The position numbers and the translations under genes were made by a program. Under the pieces are notes generated by a model. The model did no database searches. It worked only from the letters and a program-made list of their open reading frames with translations, and had not been told where the DNA came from. From Bacteroidota bacterium (lineage in GTDB: Bacteria > Bacteroidota > Bacteroidia > AKYH767-A > 2013-40CM-41-45), in NCBI GenBank assembly GCA_016708785.1, contig JADJFC010000002.1, forward strand, positions 62,001 to 126,000: a stretch of DNA of 64,000 bases. The letters are read 5' to 3'. Positions 16,151 through 24,680 of this stretch are shown here, one piece after another (the stretch's first letter is position 1; each line of letters starts with the position of its first letter).

Positions 16151-17512
16151 ATGAAAAATCTGATACAAACTATCCGGAATATATTTAAGATCGAAGATCT
16201 AAGAACACGTATATTGAATACGCTCTTCTTTCTTTTGATCTACCGCTTAGGTACACACATCGTGTTACCGGGTGTTGATCCGAATCAACTTTCAGCTCAG
16301 CAAAACCAGAGTTCCGGTGGTGTATTGGGACTGTTAGATATGTTTTCCGGTGGTGCATTCTCTCATTCTTCGATCTTTGCACTAGGTATCATGCCTTACA
16401 TCTCTGCATCGATCGTGATCCAGCTTCTTAGTATTGCTGTTCCGTATTTCCAGAAAATGCAGAAAGAAGGTGAATCAGGAAGAAAGAGAATCAACAATAT
16501 TACTCGTTGGTTGACAGTGGTCATCACTGCTTTCCAGGCTCCGGGTTACATCGTGAACTTACGTTCTCAGGTACCGGGTGCAATCATCTCAGTTACTAAT
16601 CCGGAGATCGTTTCTCCATTCACATTCTGGTTCACATCAATCGTTATTCTGGTTGCAGGAACAATCTTCGTAATGTGGTTAGGTGAGCGTATCACTGACA
16701 AAGGATTAGGAAACGGTATCTCACTTATTATCATGGTGGGTATCATTGCCCGTCTGCCACAATCTTTCCGTGATGAAGTTCTGTCACGTGCAAACTCTAA
16801 TGGCGGAATGGTTGTTCTTCTTCTTGAATTAGTCGCACTTGGTGCCGTGATAGCCTTTACCATCTTGCTCGTGCAAGGGACCAGAAGAATTCCGGTCAAC
16901 TTCGCTAAGAAGATCGTTGGTAACAAACAATACGGTGGCGTACGTCAGTACATTCCATTAAAAGTTAACGCTGCAGGTGTAATGCCGATCATCTTCGCTC
17001 AGGCGATCATGTTCATCCCTGCAACGATTGCGCAGTTCTTCCCTGATGCAGCTGCTTCCCAAGGTATCCTTGCAACATTTGGAAACTTCACATCATTCTG
17101 GTATAATTTCGTATTCGCTACCTTGATCATCCTCTTTACTTATTTCTATACTGCAATTGCAGTAAATGCAAATCAGATGGCTGATGATATGAAACGTAAC
17201 AACGGATTTATTCCTGGTATAAAACCGGGCAGAAGTACATCAGAATTTATTGATGATGTTATTTCACGCATCACGCTTCCGGGATCGATCCTCCTTGCGA
17301 TCATCGCCATCCTGCCAACGTTTGCCCTTCTTATGAATATTAACAACAACTTCGCTCACTTCTATGGTGGTACTTCCTTACTGATCTTAGTGGGTGTTGT
17401 TCTGGATACATTACAACAGATCGAAAGTCATTTATTGATGCGTCATTACGATGGATTAATGAAGACAGGTAGAATTAAAGGAAGAAGTACGCAAGCCGCT
17501 TCGGCTGTTTAA
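16151..17512 (+). CDS. secY: Preprotein translocase subunit SecY
   Basis: SecY is the ten-helix channel of the Sec translocon. The 453-residue protein has the expected plug and early helices (LFFLLIYRLGTHIVLPGVD), the GIMPYISASIVIQLL helix, the cytoplasmic loop KKIVGNKQYGG and the C-terminal loop KRNNGFIPGIKPG. It follows rplO by 8 bases. Every secreted or lipoprotein candidate in this window would use this channel before any T9SS step. Confidence 0.98.
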   Translation: MKNLIQTIRNIFKIEDLRTRILNTLFFLLIYRLGTHIVLPGVDPNQLSAQQNQSSGGVLGLLDMFSGGAFSHSSIFALGIMPYISASIVIQLLSIAVPYFQKMQKEGESGRKRINNITRWLTVVITAFQAPGYIVNLRSQVPGAIISVTNPEIVSPFTFWFTSIVILVAGTIFVMWLGERITDKGLGNGISLIIMVGIIARLPQSFRDEVLSRANSNGGMVVLLLELVALGAVIAFTILLVQGTRRIPVNFAKKIVGNKQYGGVRQYIPLKVNAAGVMPIIFAQAIMFIPATIAQFFPDAAASQGILATFGNFTSFWYNFVFATLIILFTYFYTAIAVNANQMADDMKRNNGFIPGIKPGRSTSEFIDDVISRITLPGSILLAIIAILPTFALLMNINNNFAHFYGGTSLLILVGVVLDTLQQIESHLLMRHYDGLMKTGRIKGRSTQAASAV

Positions 17513-17532
17513 TAATATAACATCAATCACCG

Positions 17533-18330
17533 ATGCTATTTTATAAAACGAAAGAAGAGATTGAATTAGTAAGAGAGAGTTCTTTGCTTGTTGCCAAAAC
17601 CCTTGCTGAAGTAGCGAAAGCTATCAGACCGGGCATTACTACTCTGGAGTTGGATCGTATTGCGGAAGAGTTTATCCGTGATAATGCTGCAACACCGGCA
17701 TTCCTGAATTACAATGGATTTCCGAATTCACTTTGTATATCATTGAATGCTCAAGTCGTTCATGGCATTCCCAATAAGGATGTGTTGAAAGAAGGTGATG
17801 TTTGTTCAGTGGATTGCGGTGTTCTTAAGAATGGTTTCTACGGCGATTCTGCATATACATTTGCAGTCGGCGAAGTATCTGAAGAAAGTGCACGGTTACT
17901 CAAAGTAACACGCGAATCACTATTAAAAGGAATTGAAAATGCCATTGTCGGAAACAGACTTGGTGATATCAGTTCAGCAGTACAGGAATATGCAGAATCA
18001 CACGGCTTCTCAGTGGTTCGTGAATTAGTCGGTCATGGAATTGGTCGTCACTTACACGAAAAACCGGAAGTTCCTAATTACGGAAAACGTGGAAGCGGCT
18101 TAGTACTGAAAGAGGGTTTAGTTATTGCCATCGAACCAATGATCAACATGGGGACGAAAGCAGTAGTTCATGAGAAAGACGGTTGGACAGTTCGTACTGC
18201 GGATAGAAAACCATCGGCGCATTTTGAACATACAGTGGCAATAGGAAAAGGCAAAGCGGATATACTAAGCTCATTCGAATTTATTGAAGAAGCATTAAAG
18301 AAAAACATAAATACAAAAGTTACCAACTGA
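17533..18330 (+). CDS. map: Type I methionyl aminopeptidase
   Basis: This enzyme removes the initiator methionine from nascent proteins using two metal ions. The ligands are visible in order: Asp in SVDCGVLKNG, Asp in FYGDSAYTF, His in GHGIGRHLHE, Glu in AIEPMINMG and Glu in FEHTVAIG. The 265 residues match the type Ia length without N-terminal extension. It sits between secY and infA, its usual place. Confidence 0.97.
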   Translation: MLFYKTKEEIELVRESSLLVAKTLAEVAKAIRPGITTLELDRIAEEFIRDNAATPAFLNYNGFPNSLCISLNAQVVHGIPNKDVLKEGDVCSVDCGVLKNGFYGDSAYTFAVGEVSEESARLLKVTRESLLKGIENAIVGNRLGDISSAVQEYAESHGFSVVRELVGHGIGRHLHEKPEVPNYGKRGSGLVLKEGLVIAIEPMINMGTKAVVHEKDGWTVRTADRKPSAHFEHTVAIGKGKADILSSFEFIEEALKKNINTKVTN

Positions 18331-18332
18331 GA

Positions 18333-18551
18333 GTGGCAAAACAAGCAAACATAGAGCAAGACGGAACGATCACTGAAGCATTGTCAAATGCAATGTTCAG
18401 AGTAGAACTGGAAAATGGTCACGAGATCATCGCTCATATCTCGGGGAAAATGAGAATGAATTATATCAAGATCCTACCCGGTGATAAAGTAAAAGTGGAG
18501 TTGTCACCTTATGACTTGACAAAAGGTAGAATTACTTACCGGTATAAATAA
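18333..18551 (+). CDS. infA: Translation initiation factor IF-1
   Basis: IF-1 occupies the A site during initiation. The 72-residue OB-fold protein has the canonical core MFRVELENGHEIIAHISGKMR and ends KGRITYRYK. It uses a GTG start two bases after the map stop codon. Confidence 0.97.
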   Translation: MAKQANIEQDGTITEALSNAMFRVELENGHEIIAHISGKMRMNYIKILPGDKVKVELSPYDLTKGRITYRYK

Positions 18552-18649
18552 GTAGTGAGTGTGGAGTTTGAGTGTGAAACAAAACACAGTTAAAAAGATT
18601 AGTAACGAACATCGAAAGACGAAAAACGAATTTCGAAAAACGAAATAAG

Positions 18650-18766
18650 ATGAAAGTAAAACCTGCTATTAAAAAAAGAAGCGTCGACTGCAAGATCGTT
18701 CGCAGAAAAGGAAGATTGTATGTTATCAACAAAAAGAATCCACGCTTTAAGCAGCGTCAAGGTTAA
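18650..18766 (+). CDS. rpmJ: 50S ribosomal protein L36
   Basis: A 38-residue protein reads MKVKPAIKKRSVDCKIVRRK and ends NPRFKQRQG, which is L36. Only one Cys is present, so this is the zinc-free form. The 98-base gap upstream holds the imperfect repeat GAAAAACGAA/TTTCGAAAAACG (about 18617-18645). Confidence 0.96.
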   Translation: MKVKPAIKKRSVDCKIVRRKGRLYVINKKNPRFKQRQG

Positions 18767-18824
18767 TCCCGACAGGTTTTAGATAACATCTGATATAAAA
18801 ACAAAACAAACAAACCAAGAATAA

Positions 18825-19202
18825 ATGGCTCGTATTGCTGGTATTGATTTACCAAAACACAAAAGAGGCGTCATTGGCCTCACGTACATTTTCGGAATCG
18901 GTCGCTCAACGGCTGAACGTATCCTGAATGAAGCGGGTATCGACCATAGCGTAAAAGTAGACGCATGGGATGATGATCAATTAACAAAGATCCGTACTAT
19001 CATCAACGAATTAAAAGTTGAAGGTGCACTACGTTCTGAGACTCAGTTGAACATCAAACGTCTAGTTGATATTAACTGCTACCGTGGCATGCGTCACCGT
19101 AATGGCCTTCCTGTTCGCGGCCAACGTACAAAAACGAACTGCCGTACCAGAAAAGGTAAACGTAAAACTGTTGCCAACAAGAAGAAGGCAACTAAAATGT
19201 AA
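18825..19202 (+). CDS. rpsM: 30S ribosomal protein S13
   Basis: S13 contacts the large subunit and P-site tRNA. The 125 residues have the helix-two-turn-helix (IFGIGRSTAERILNEAGI) and the basic tail (RHRNGLPVRGQRTKTNCRTR). It opens the alpha block. Confidence 0.98.
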   Translation: MARIAGIDLPKHKRGVIGLTYIFGIGRSTAERILNEAGIDHSVKVDAWDDDQLTKIRTIINELKVEGALRSETQLNIKRLVDINCYRGMRHRNGLPVRGQRTKTNCRTRKGKRKTVANKKKATKM

Positions 19203-19215
19203 TTGATCAACCATC

Positions 19216-19623
19216 ATGGCAACTCAACAAACAACAAACAAAAGTACTAAAGCCGCTAAGAAAAAAGTGGTGAAAGTAGAAGCGTTCGGTAAAGCATTTA
19301 TCAGCGCCACTTTTAACAATATCATCATCTCTTTGACGAATGATTCAGGACAAGTTATCTCTTGGGCGTCAGCAGGGAAAATGGGATTCAAAGGTTCGAA
19401 AAAGAACACTCCGTATGCTGCTCAGTTAGCAGCTGCTGATTGCGCGAAAGCAGCTTTCGACCTTGGACTTCGTAAAGTGAAAGTTTTCGTAAGAGGACCG
19501 GGCGGAGGACGTGAGTCAGCTATCCGTACACTTCACCAATCAGGTATCGAAGTTACTGAGATCATGGATTTAACTCCAATCCCTCACAACGGATGCCGTC
19601 CAAAAGGAAAGCGTAGAGTATAA
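19216..19623 (+). CDS. rpsK: 30S ribosomal protein S11
   Basis: S11 forms part of the platform near the Shine-Dalgarno helix. The 135-residue protein has the conserved NNIIISLTNDSGQVISWASAG core, GPGGGRESAIR, and the C-terminal PIPHNGCRPKGKRRV. The N-terminus is a Lys-rich extension. Confidence 0.98.
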   Translation: MATQQTTNKSTKAAKKKVVKVEAFGKAFISATFNNIIISLTNDSGQVISWASAGKMGFKGSKKNTPYAAQLAAADCAKAAFDLGLRKVKVFVRGPGGGRESAIRTLHQSGIEVTEIMDLTPIPHNGCRPKGKRRV

Positions 19624-19661
19624 TTTTATTTAGTTTTATTAAAGATCAGAAATAATTTACC

Positions 19662-20267
19662 ATGGCAAGATATATAGGCCCTACTTCAAAGATCGCACGT
19701 AAATTTCGTGAGCCAATCTTCGGACCGGATAAAGTACTTGAAAAAAAGAACTATCCTCCAGGACAACACGGACAAACTAAGAAACGTGCTAAACAAAGCG
19801 AGTACGCTGTCCAGTTAATGGAAAAGCAGAAAGTGAAATACATGTACGGAATTCTGGAGCGTCAGTTCGCGAAAATTTTCGATCGTGCTTCCCGTAAAGG
19901 TGGTGTAACAGGTGAAAACCTATTACAGTTGATCGAGCTTCGTCTTGATAACGTTACCTTCCGTCTTGGTCTTGCACCAACTCGTATGGCATCTCGTCAA
20001 CTTGTATCTCACCGTCACATTACTGTGAATGGTAAAGTGGTAAACATTCCATCTTATACTTGTCGCCCGGGTGATGTAGTAGCAGTTCGTGAGCAATCAA
20101 AAGCTCTTGAAGTGATCGTAGCTCATGCTCCTTCACATGCTAGCCGTCACGCTTGGTTAGAGTGGGACAGAGCATCAATGACAGGCAAAGTTCTTAGCGG
20201 TCCATCACGGGATATGATTCCTGAGTCGATCAAAGAACAGTTGATTGTCGAACTTTATAGTAAGTAG
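19662..20267 (+). CDS. rpsD: 30S ribosomal protein S4
   Basis: S4 nucleates 16S 5'-domain assembly and often regulates the alpha operon. The 201 residues contain the S4 RNA-binding domain (RLDNVTFRLGLAPTRMASRQLV, abbreviated) and the HRHITVNGKVVNIPSY strand. The N-terminus MARYIGPTSKIARKFREP is typical; the zinc motif of some S4 proteins is absent. Confidence 0.97.
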   Translation: MARYIGPTSKIARKFREPIFGPDKVLEKKNYPPGQHGQTKKRAKQSEYAVQLMEKQKVKYMYGILERQFAKIFDRASRKGGVTGENLLQLIELRLDNVTFRLGLAPTRMASRQLVSHRHITVNGKVVNIPSYTCRPGDVVAVREQSKALEVIVAHAPSHASRHAWLEWDRASMTGKVLSGPSRDMIPESIKEQLIVELYSK

Positions 20268-20274
20268 TAATTAG

Positions 20275-20331
20275 TAAGTAGTGAGTAGCACAGTTTCACT
20301 TTGCCACTCACCACTTACCACTCACCACTTA
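20275..20331. repeat. Tandem and inverted repeat between rpsD and rpoA
   Basis: CCACTCACCACTTA occurs twice in exact tandem (20304-20317, 20318-20331), and an imperfect complement (TAAGTAGTGAGTAG, 20275-20288) precedes it. The pair can fold into a hairpin in the 148-base rpsD-rpoA gap. Confidence 0.6.
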
Positions 20332-20415
20332 CCTGATTACAGAGAGCGGAAAGATCTCCCAAGTTTATACTTTCCAAGTTCAATAAAAGTCAAACCTTTA
20401 ACTACAAACGATACA

Positions 20416-21405
20416 ATGGCCATCTTAGCATTTCAGAGACCGGATAAAGTGATCATGATTAACTCTGACGACCGTCACGGTGTGTTCGAGTTCCGTCCAC
20501 TAGAGCCGGGTTATGGAATTACCGTCGGTAATGCATTGAGAAGAATTTTGCTTTCTTCATTAGAAGGACATGCAATTACTTCAATCAAAATTTCAGGCGT
20601 GGATCATGAGTTCTCTACCATCAAAGGTGTTGTAGAAGATGTTACTGAAATAATCCTGAACTTAAAGCAGGTGCGTTTCAAACAACAAATTCAGGGAACT
20701 GATACTGAAAAAGTAACGATCAGTGTTAGTGGTAAAACTCAATTTACTGCAGGCGATATCAGCAAATTCACTACTGCATTCCAGGTGTTGAATCCGGAAT
20801 TAGTATTGTGCAATATGGAGCCAAGCGTGAAACTTACTATCGATCTTAACATCGATAAAGGTCGCGGTTACGTTCCTTCAGAAGAAAATAAAAACAGCAG
20901 TGCTCCAATCGGAACGATCGCAGTAGATTCTATCTACACACCGATCCGTAACGTGAAATACTCAATCGAAAATTATCGTGTTGAACAAAAGACCGATTAC
21001 GAAAAGTTGATTATGGAGATCTCTACGGATGGTTCGATTCACCCGAAAGAAGCATTGAAAGAGGCAGCAGAAATTCTGATTCACCACTTTATGCTTTTCT
21101 CTGATGAGAAAATCACTCTTGAGACAAAAGAGAAAACACCTACAGAAGAATTAGATGAGAACACACTTCACATGCGTCAGCTGTTAAGTACTAAACTTGT
21201 CGACATGGATCTTTCTGTTCGTGCATTGAATTGTCTTAAAGCTGCAGACGTTGAAACATTGGGTGACCTTGTTTCATACAACAAAGCAGACCTATTGAAG
21301 TTCCGTAATTTCGGTAAGAAATCACTTACAGAATTAGAAGAACTTGTACGTTCAAAAAATCTAACATTCGGAATGAATGTCGGTAAATACCTCGATCGCA
21401 AATAA
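20416..21405 (+). CDS. rpoA: DNA-directed RNA polymerase subunit alpha
   Basis: The alpha subunit dimerises to nucleate RNA polymerase assembly and contacts activators. From the ATG at 20416 the protein has 329 residues, the normal length. The N-terminal domain has GYGITVGNALRRILLSSLEG and the C-terminal domain has LNCLKAADVETLGDLV and LLKFRNFGKKSL. The frame is open 45 codons further upstream, but that part encodes only the spacer repeat and is not conserved sequence. Confidence 0.98.
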   Translation: MAILAFQRPDKVIMINSDDRHGVFEFRPLEPGYGITVGNALRRILLSSLEGHAITSIKISGVDHEFSTIKGVVEDVTEIILNLKQVRFKQQIQGTDTEKVTISVSGKTQFTAGDISKFTTAFQVLNPELVLCNMEPSVKLTIDLNIDKGRGYVPSEENKNSSAPIGTIAVDSIYTPIRNVKYSIENYRVEQKTDYEKLIMEISTDGSIHPKEALKEAAEILIHHFMLFSDEKITLETKEKTPTEELDENTLHMRQLLSTKLVDMDLSVRALNCLKAADVETLGDLVSYNKADLLKFRNFGKKSLTELEELVRSKNLTFGMNVGKYLDRK

Positions 21406-21470
21406 TCCGGAGGAAAAATAATTTAGTATGATCTCCGGACAGTACGGCGATCGCATAAGAGAATAGAAAA

Positions 21471-22043
21471 ATGAGACACGGTAAAAAAATCAATCATCTC
21501 GGCAGAACGCACAGCCACAGAAAGGCATTACTTTCTAACATGGCTGCATCGCTAATCATGCACAAACGTATCAACACAACACTTGCTAAGGCAAAAGCAC
21601 TTCGCAAATATGTTGAGCCGATCTTAACACGTGGTAAAGACGACACTACGCATTCACGTCGTACAGTGTTTTCTTACCTGCAAGACAAAGATGCTGTTAC
21701 GGAATTATTCCGTGAAGTAGCTCCAAAGATCGCTGATCGTCCGGGTGGTTACACTCGTATCATTAAGCTTGAAAATCGTCCCGGTGATAACGCAGAAATG
21801 TGTATGATGGAACTGGTTGATTTCAACCTGATCTATGGTGGCGAAGGAAAAGCATCTGCAGCTCCAGCGAAAAAAGCAACTCGTCGTAGCGGTGGTGCAA
21901 AGAAAAAAGCAACTGAAGGTGCTTATGAAGCAGCTGAACCAAAAGCAGCAGCTAAAAAGCCGGCAGCAGCAAAGAAGCCAAAAGCTGATGCAGGTGAAGA
22001 AGCTCCTAAGAAAGCAGCGAAGAAAAAGAAGACAGACGAATAG
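21471..22043 (+). CDS. rplQ: 50S ribosomal protein L17 with Lys/Ala tail
   Basis: L17 is a large-subunit protein near the tunnel exit. The first ~120 residues are canonical (MRHGKKINHLGRTHSHRKAL, then LVDFNLIYGGEGK). The remaining ~70 are Lys/Ala/Pro-rich low complexity (AAKKPAAAKKPKAD), giving 190 residues. It is the last gene of the superoperon. Confidence 0.97.
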   Translation: MRHGKKINHLGRTHSHRKALLSNMAASLIMHKRINTTLAKAKALRKYVEPILTRGKDDTTHSRRTVFSYLQDKDAVTELFREVAPKIADRPGGYTRIIKLENRPGDNAEMCMMELVDFNLIYGGEGKASAAPAKKATRRSGGAKKKATEGAYEAAEPKAAAKKPAAAKKPKADAGEEAPKKAAKKKKTDE

Positions 22044-22064
22044 TCGGTTACTTATAAAATTTGG

Positions 22065-22100
22065 AAAGAGGATAGAACGGAAGTTTTGTCCTCTTTTTTT
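22065..22100 (+). terminator. Terminator of the ribosomal superoperon
   Basis: A 10-bp stem (AAAGAGGATA with TGTCCTCTTT, one G-U pair) and a run of T follow the rplQ stop by 21 bases. Confidence 0.85.
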
Positions 22101-22104
22101 GTTT

Positions 22105-22196
22105 GCAGGTTTACAGGTTTTAGGTTGGCAGGTTCAGTGTTTATAGGTGGTATTGATAATGATTGGAAGGTTTGCAGGTTTCGGGTTTGCAAGTTC
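22105..22196. repeat. AGGTTT-type intergenic repeats
   Basis: Degenerate direct copies of GCAGGTTT/ACAGGTTT (TTGCAGGTTTACAGGTTTT at the start, GGTTTGCAGGTTTCGGGTTT near the end). They belong to the same family as 393-456. The gap 22044-22683 (640 bases) holds no gene: terminator, these repeats, then the GACCCC cluster. Confidence 0.6.
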
Positions 22197-22253
22197 TATG
22201 TTTGGGCCAATGATAATTTATAATGTCAATTCGTGATACCAATTTTCCACACA

Positions 22254-22519
22254 CCGACCCCGGAGGGGCCACATGTCGGTAGAATAATTGTGTATAACGA
22301 ATCCCGACCCCGGAGGGGTCGAATGTGAATTTGTATGGAATCGTAAATTTATTTTCGTGGAATCACTCATTTCGGAAACCGCACAACATATCACATACGA
22401 CCCCTCCGGGGTCGGTATTGCTTTCACCGCGTTTTTTTTCTACCGACATGCGACCCCTCTGGGGTCGGCTTTACATTTACGTTTTTTTTTCTACCGACAT
22501 TCGATCCCTCTGGGGTCGG
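22254..22519. repeat. Cluster of five GACCCC palindromes
   Basis: Copies lie at 22254-22284, 22304-22326, 22393-22415, 22432-22468 and 22482-22519. The core is the near-palindrome CGACCCCTCCGGGGTCGG. The last two are preceded by a T run and CTACCGACAT. The first two are in inverted orientation to the last three, about an unrelated 66-base centre. The same family recurs at 57239-57360. The short open frames across it are repeat artefacts. Confidence 0.85.
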
Positions 22520-22683
22520 TAGTTATGAATGATTTTTTTGGTAGGCTTCTTTGTAATTTAAACATGTATTTAGAAAAGGGTAAGTCTAAATTCATTACCT
22601 GAAATTTTATTAATCAAGTTGTAGCTTAAACCTTCCTAACTAATACAATTGCCTACGAAGCAAAACCTGAAAACCTTGAACCT

Positions 22684-23139
22684 CTAGACAAACTTCCTAA
22701 TCCCCATCATCACGCCCGTATGTATCGCCTCATGAAAATTATTAAAAGTGATGGCCTCTTTTACATTGTGAATAGTATACCCGGTGAGGGTTGTGAATTC
22801 AGTGTAGTTCTCAAAAAGCCCATTCTTTAGATCGGCTTGTGCTTTGTCGATTGGATGGTGGAGAAGGGCTTTGATGACCTCAACGTCCTCTTGTGTCACA
22901 TCGCCTTCGGGTTTTGTGTCGCGTTTGTAAGAACCAACAAGTTCGCGGGAAACGATCATTGGTAATCCGGAAAGTCCGTAAATAAGCATTTGCTGCACGA
23001 CAACAATATGACCGATATTCCAGATCAGATTATTGTTAAATCCCGCCGGGATCTTGTTCAGTTGCTCAAGCGAATATTTATTCAAAAATTTATCAAGCGT
23101 CCCGCGGCTCGTGCGGGCGATGTCGAAGGAGATGTCCAT
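22684..23139 (-). CDS. DinB-like superfamily protein
   Basis: A 151-residue four-helix-bundle protein of the DinB/YfiT-like (DinB_2) superfamily, whose members bind a metal through three His and often act as thiol-dependent transferases. Candidate ligands are His in WNIGHIVVVQ and the pair in NFHEAIHTGVMMG near the C-terminus, at the positions expected for the fold. The substrate cannot be predicted. It stands alone on the minus strand between rplQ and carA, interrupting an order in which rplQ is usually followed by carA. Confidence 0.8.
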   Translation of the reverse strand: MDISFDIARTSRGTLDKFLNKYSLEQLNKIPAGFNNNLIWNIGHIVVVQQMLIYGLSGLPMIVSRELVGSYKRDTKPEGDVTQEDVEVIKALLHHPIDKAQADLKNGLFENYTEFTTLTGYTIHNVKEAITFNNFHEAIHTGVMMGIRKFV

Positions 23140-23222
23140 GTGTGTTCGAGATTTAGAGGGTAAAATACGGAATTCTTATAAATGGGTTGGTATCTGGACA
23201 AACCGGCTCTTTTTTTCAGATT

Positions 23223-23288
23223 TTTTGTTCAAAGTTCAAAGTTGGCTTTGTAGGTGCCTACGAAGCCAACTTTGAACTTTGAACAAAA
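23223..23288. repeat. Long perfect hairpin between dinB-like gene and carA
   Basis: Left arm 23223-23248 and right arm 23263-23288 are exact complements over 26 bases (AAAGTTCAAAGTTGGC type). The apparent loop itself pairs (GTAGG with CCTAC, plus a T-G pair), giving about 32 paired positions with a two-base loop. It lies between divergent promoters rather than at gene ends, so it is not an obvious terminator. Confidence 0.85.
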
Positions 23289-23387
23289 CCTCAACAAGTT
23301 CCAAACCCTTAGAAAAACCTCCGCAACTTATAAACACCCCGCCCTCCGAAACAAGAAAATCAGTACCTTCGCCAAACTTCTCTCGTC

Positions 23388-24497
23388 ATGAAATACCAAC
23401 ACAAATCTCCGGCTATTTTACTTTTAGAAGATGGAACTGTTTTTCATGGTTCTGCAGCGGGGGCAATTGGGACATCGACCGGCGAGATCTGTTTTAATAC
23501 CGGAATGACCGGCTACCAGGAAATTTTCACGGATCCTTCTTATTTTGGACAAATGTTGCTTGCGACGCATGTCCATATTGGGAATTACGGGATCAGCATG
23601 GACGAGGTGGAAAGCGACAAGATCAGCATCTCCGGATTGATCTGCCGCAGCTTTAGTTTGCAGTACAGTCGTAAGTCTGCTGTAGAATCGATAGACGAGT
23701 ATTTTAAGCGCAATCATGTTGTTGCCATTGAAGATGTGGATACGCGGGCTATCGTTCGTCATATCCGTTCTAAAGGCGCAATGAACTGTATTGTGTCATC
23801 AGACATCAGCGACATTGAGATCTTGAAAAGCAAGTTGAGTGAAGTACCCTCGATGAACGGCCTTGAGCTGTCGTCGAAGGTGAGTACAAAGAAGCCTTAT
23901 TTCGTAGGTAACCCAAATGCAAAACGCAGAGTGGCGCTGATGGATTTCGGTGTGAAGAAAAATATCATCCGCAATTTAGTTGATCGCGACTGTTACATCC
24001 AGGTTTTTCCTGCCAATACAGAATACAAAGACATTCATAGCTGGAGTCCCGACGGCATCATGCTCAGCAATGGTCCCGGCGACCCTGCAGCTATGCCAGA
24101 TGTGATCAGTCACATCAAAGAAATTCTACAACACAACATTCCACTTTTCGGAATTTGTCTGGGCCAGCAATTGCTTTCACAAGCATGCGGCATTGGAACC
24201 TATAAAATGTTCAACGGACACAGAGGAATCAATCACCCTGTAAAGAATATCATCACCGGCCGCTGTGAGATCACCTCACAGAATCACGGTTTCTCCGTAA
24301 TTGAAGAAGAAGTCCGCAAATCAAAAAATGTGGAAGTCACGCATGTTAATTTGAATGACAATACGATTGAAGGAATTCGTGTTAAGGATAGAGTTGCATT
24401 CAGTGTGCAGTATCATCCTGAGTCGGCACCGGGGCCTCATGATTCGGTTTATTTGTTTGATGATTTTGTGGGGGTGATGAGTGGGGTGGTGGTGTGA
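23388..24497 (+). CDS. carA: Carbamoyl-phosphate synthase small subunit
   Basis: CarA hydrolyses glutamine and channels ammonia to CarB for carbamoyl phosphate, the precursor of pyrimidines and arginine. The 369-residue protein has the CPSase small-chain N-domain (GTSTGEICFNTGMTGYQE) and a class I amidotransferase domain with the nucleophile in FGICLGQQLL and His/Glu in VQYHPESAPGP. SNGPGDPA is also present. carB is not in the window. Confidence 0.97.
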   Translation: MKYQHKSPAILLLEDGTVFHGSAAGAIGTSTGEICFNTGMTGYQEIFTDPSYFGQMLLATHVHIGNYGISMDEVESDKISISGLICRSFSLQYSRKSAVESIDEYFKRNHVVAIEDVDTRAIVRHIRSKGAMNCIVSSDISDIEILKSKLSEVPSMNGLELSSKVSTKKPYFVGNPNAKRRVALMDFGVKKNIIRNLVDRDCYIQVFPANTEYKDIHSWSPDGIMLSNGPGDPAAMPDVISHIKEILQHNIPLFGICLGQQLLSQACGIGTYKMFNGHRGINHPVKNIITGRCEITSQNHGFSVIEEEVRKSKNVEVTHVNLNDNTIEGIRVKDRVAFSVQYHPESAPGPHDSVYLFDDFVGVMSGVVV

Positions 24498-24680
24498 GAG
24501 TTTTGAATATTAATTTGTAAATTTTACAATAAAATTCGAATTAAAATTTTAATTGTGACAAGATTTTCAATCACAATAATGTCATATTAATTTTATAGAC
24601 GATAATAGATGGTTATCGTTTATCAGGTATTTATATCTTGCTTTTGTAAAATGAAATTGCAAAGGCTAAGAAGAATTTTT

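Noticed and set aside
20281..20415. 45-codon N-terminal extension of rpoA
   Set aside because: It translates the tandem and inverted repeat in the spacer; the alpha subunit is full length from 20416.
21835..22146. 103-codon Gln/Lys-rich frame
   Set aside because: Shadow of the Lys/Ala-rich tail of L17 running into the terminator.
22254..22519. CRISPR array
   Set aside because: Spacing is irregular, orientation is mixed, cores are palindromic and flanked by T runs, and no cas gene is near.
22288..22602. Open frames of 65-104 codons across the GACCCC cluster
   Set aside because: They consist of translated palindromes (repeating YRH.TPLGS) with no start context or family; they are repeat artefacts.
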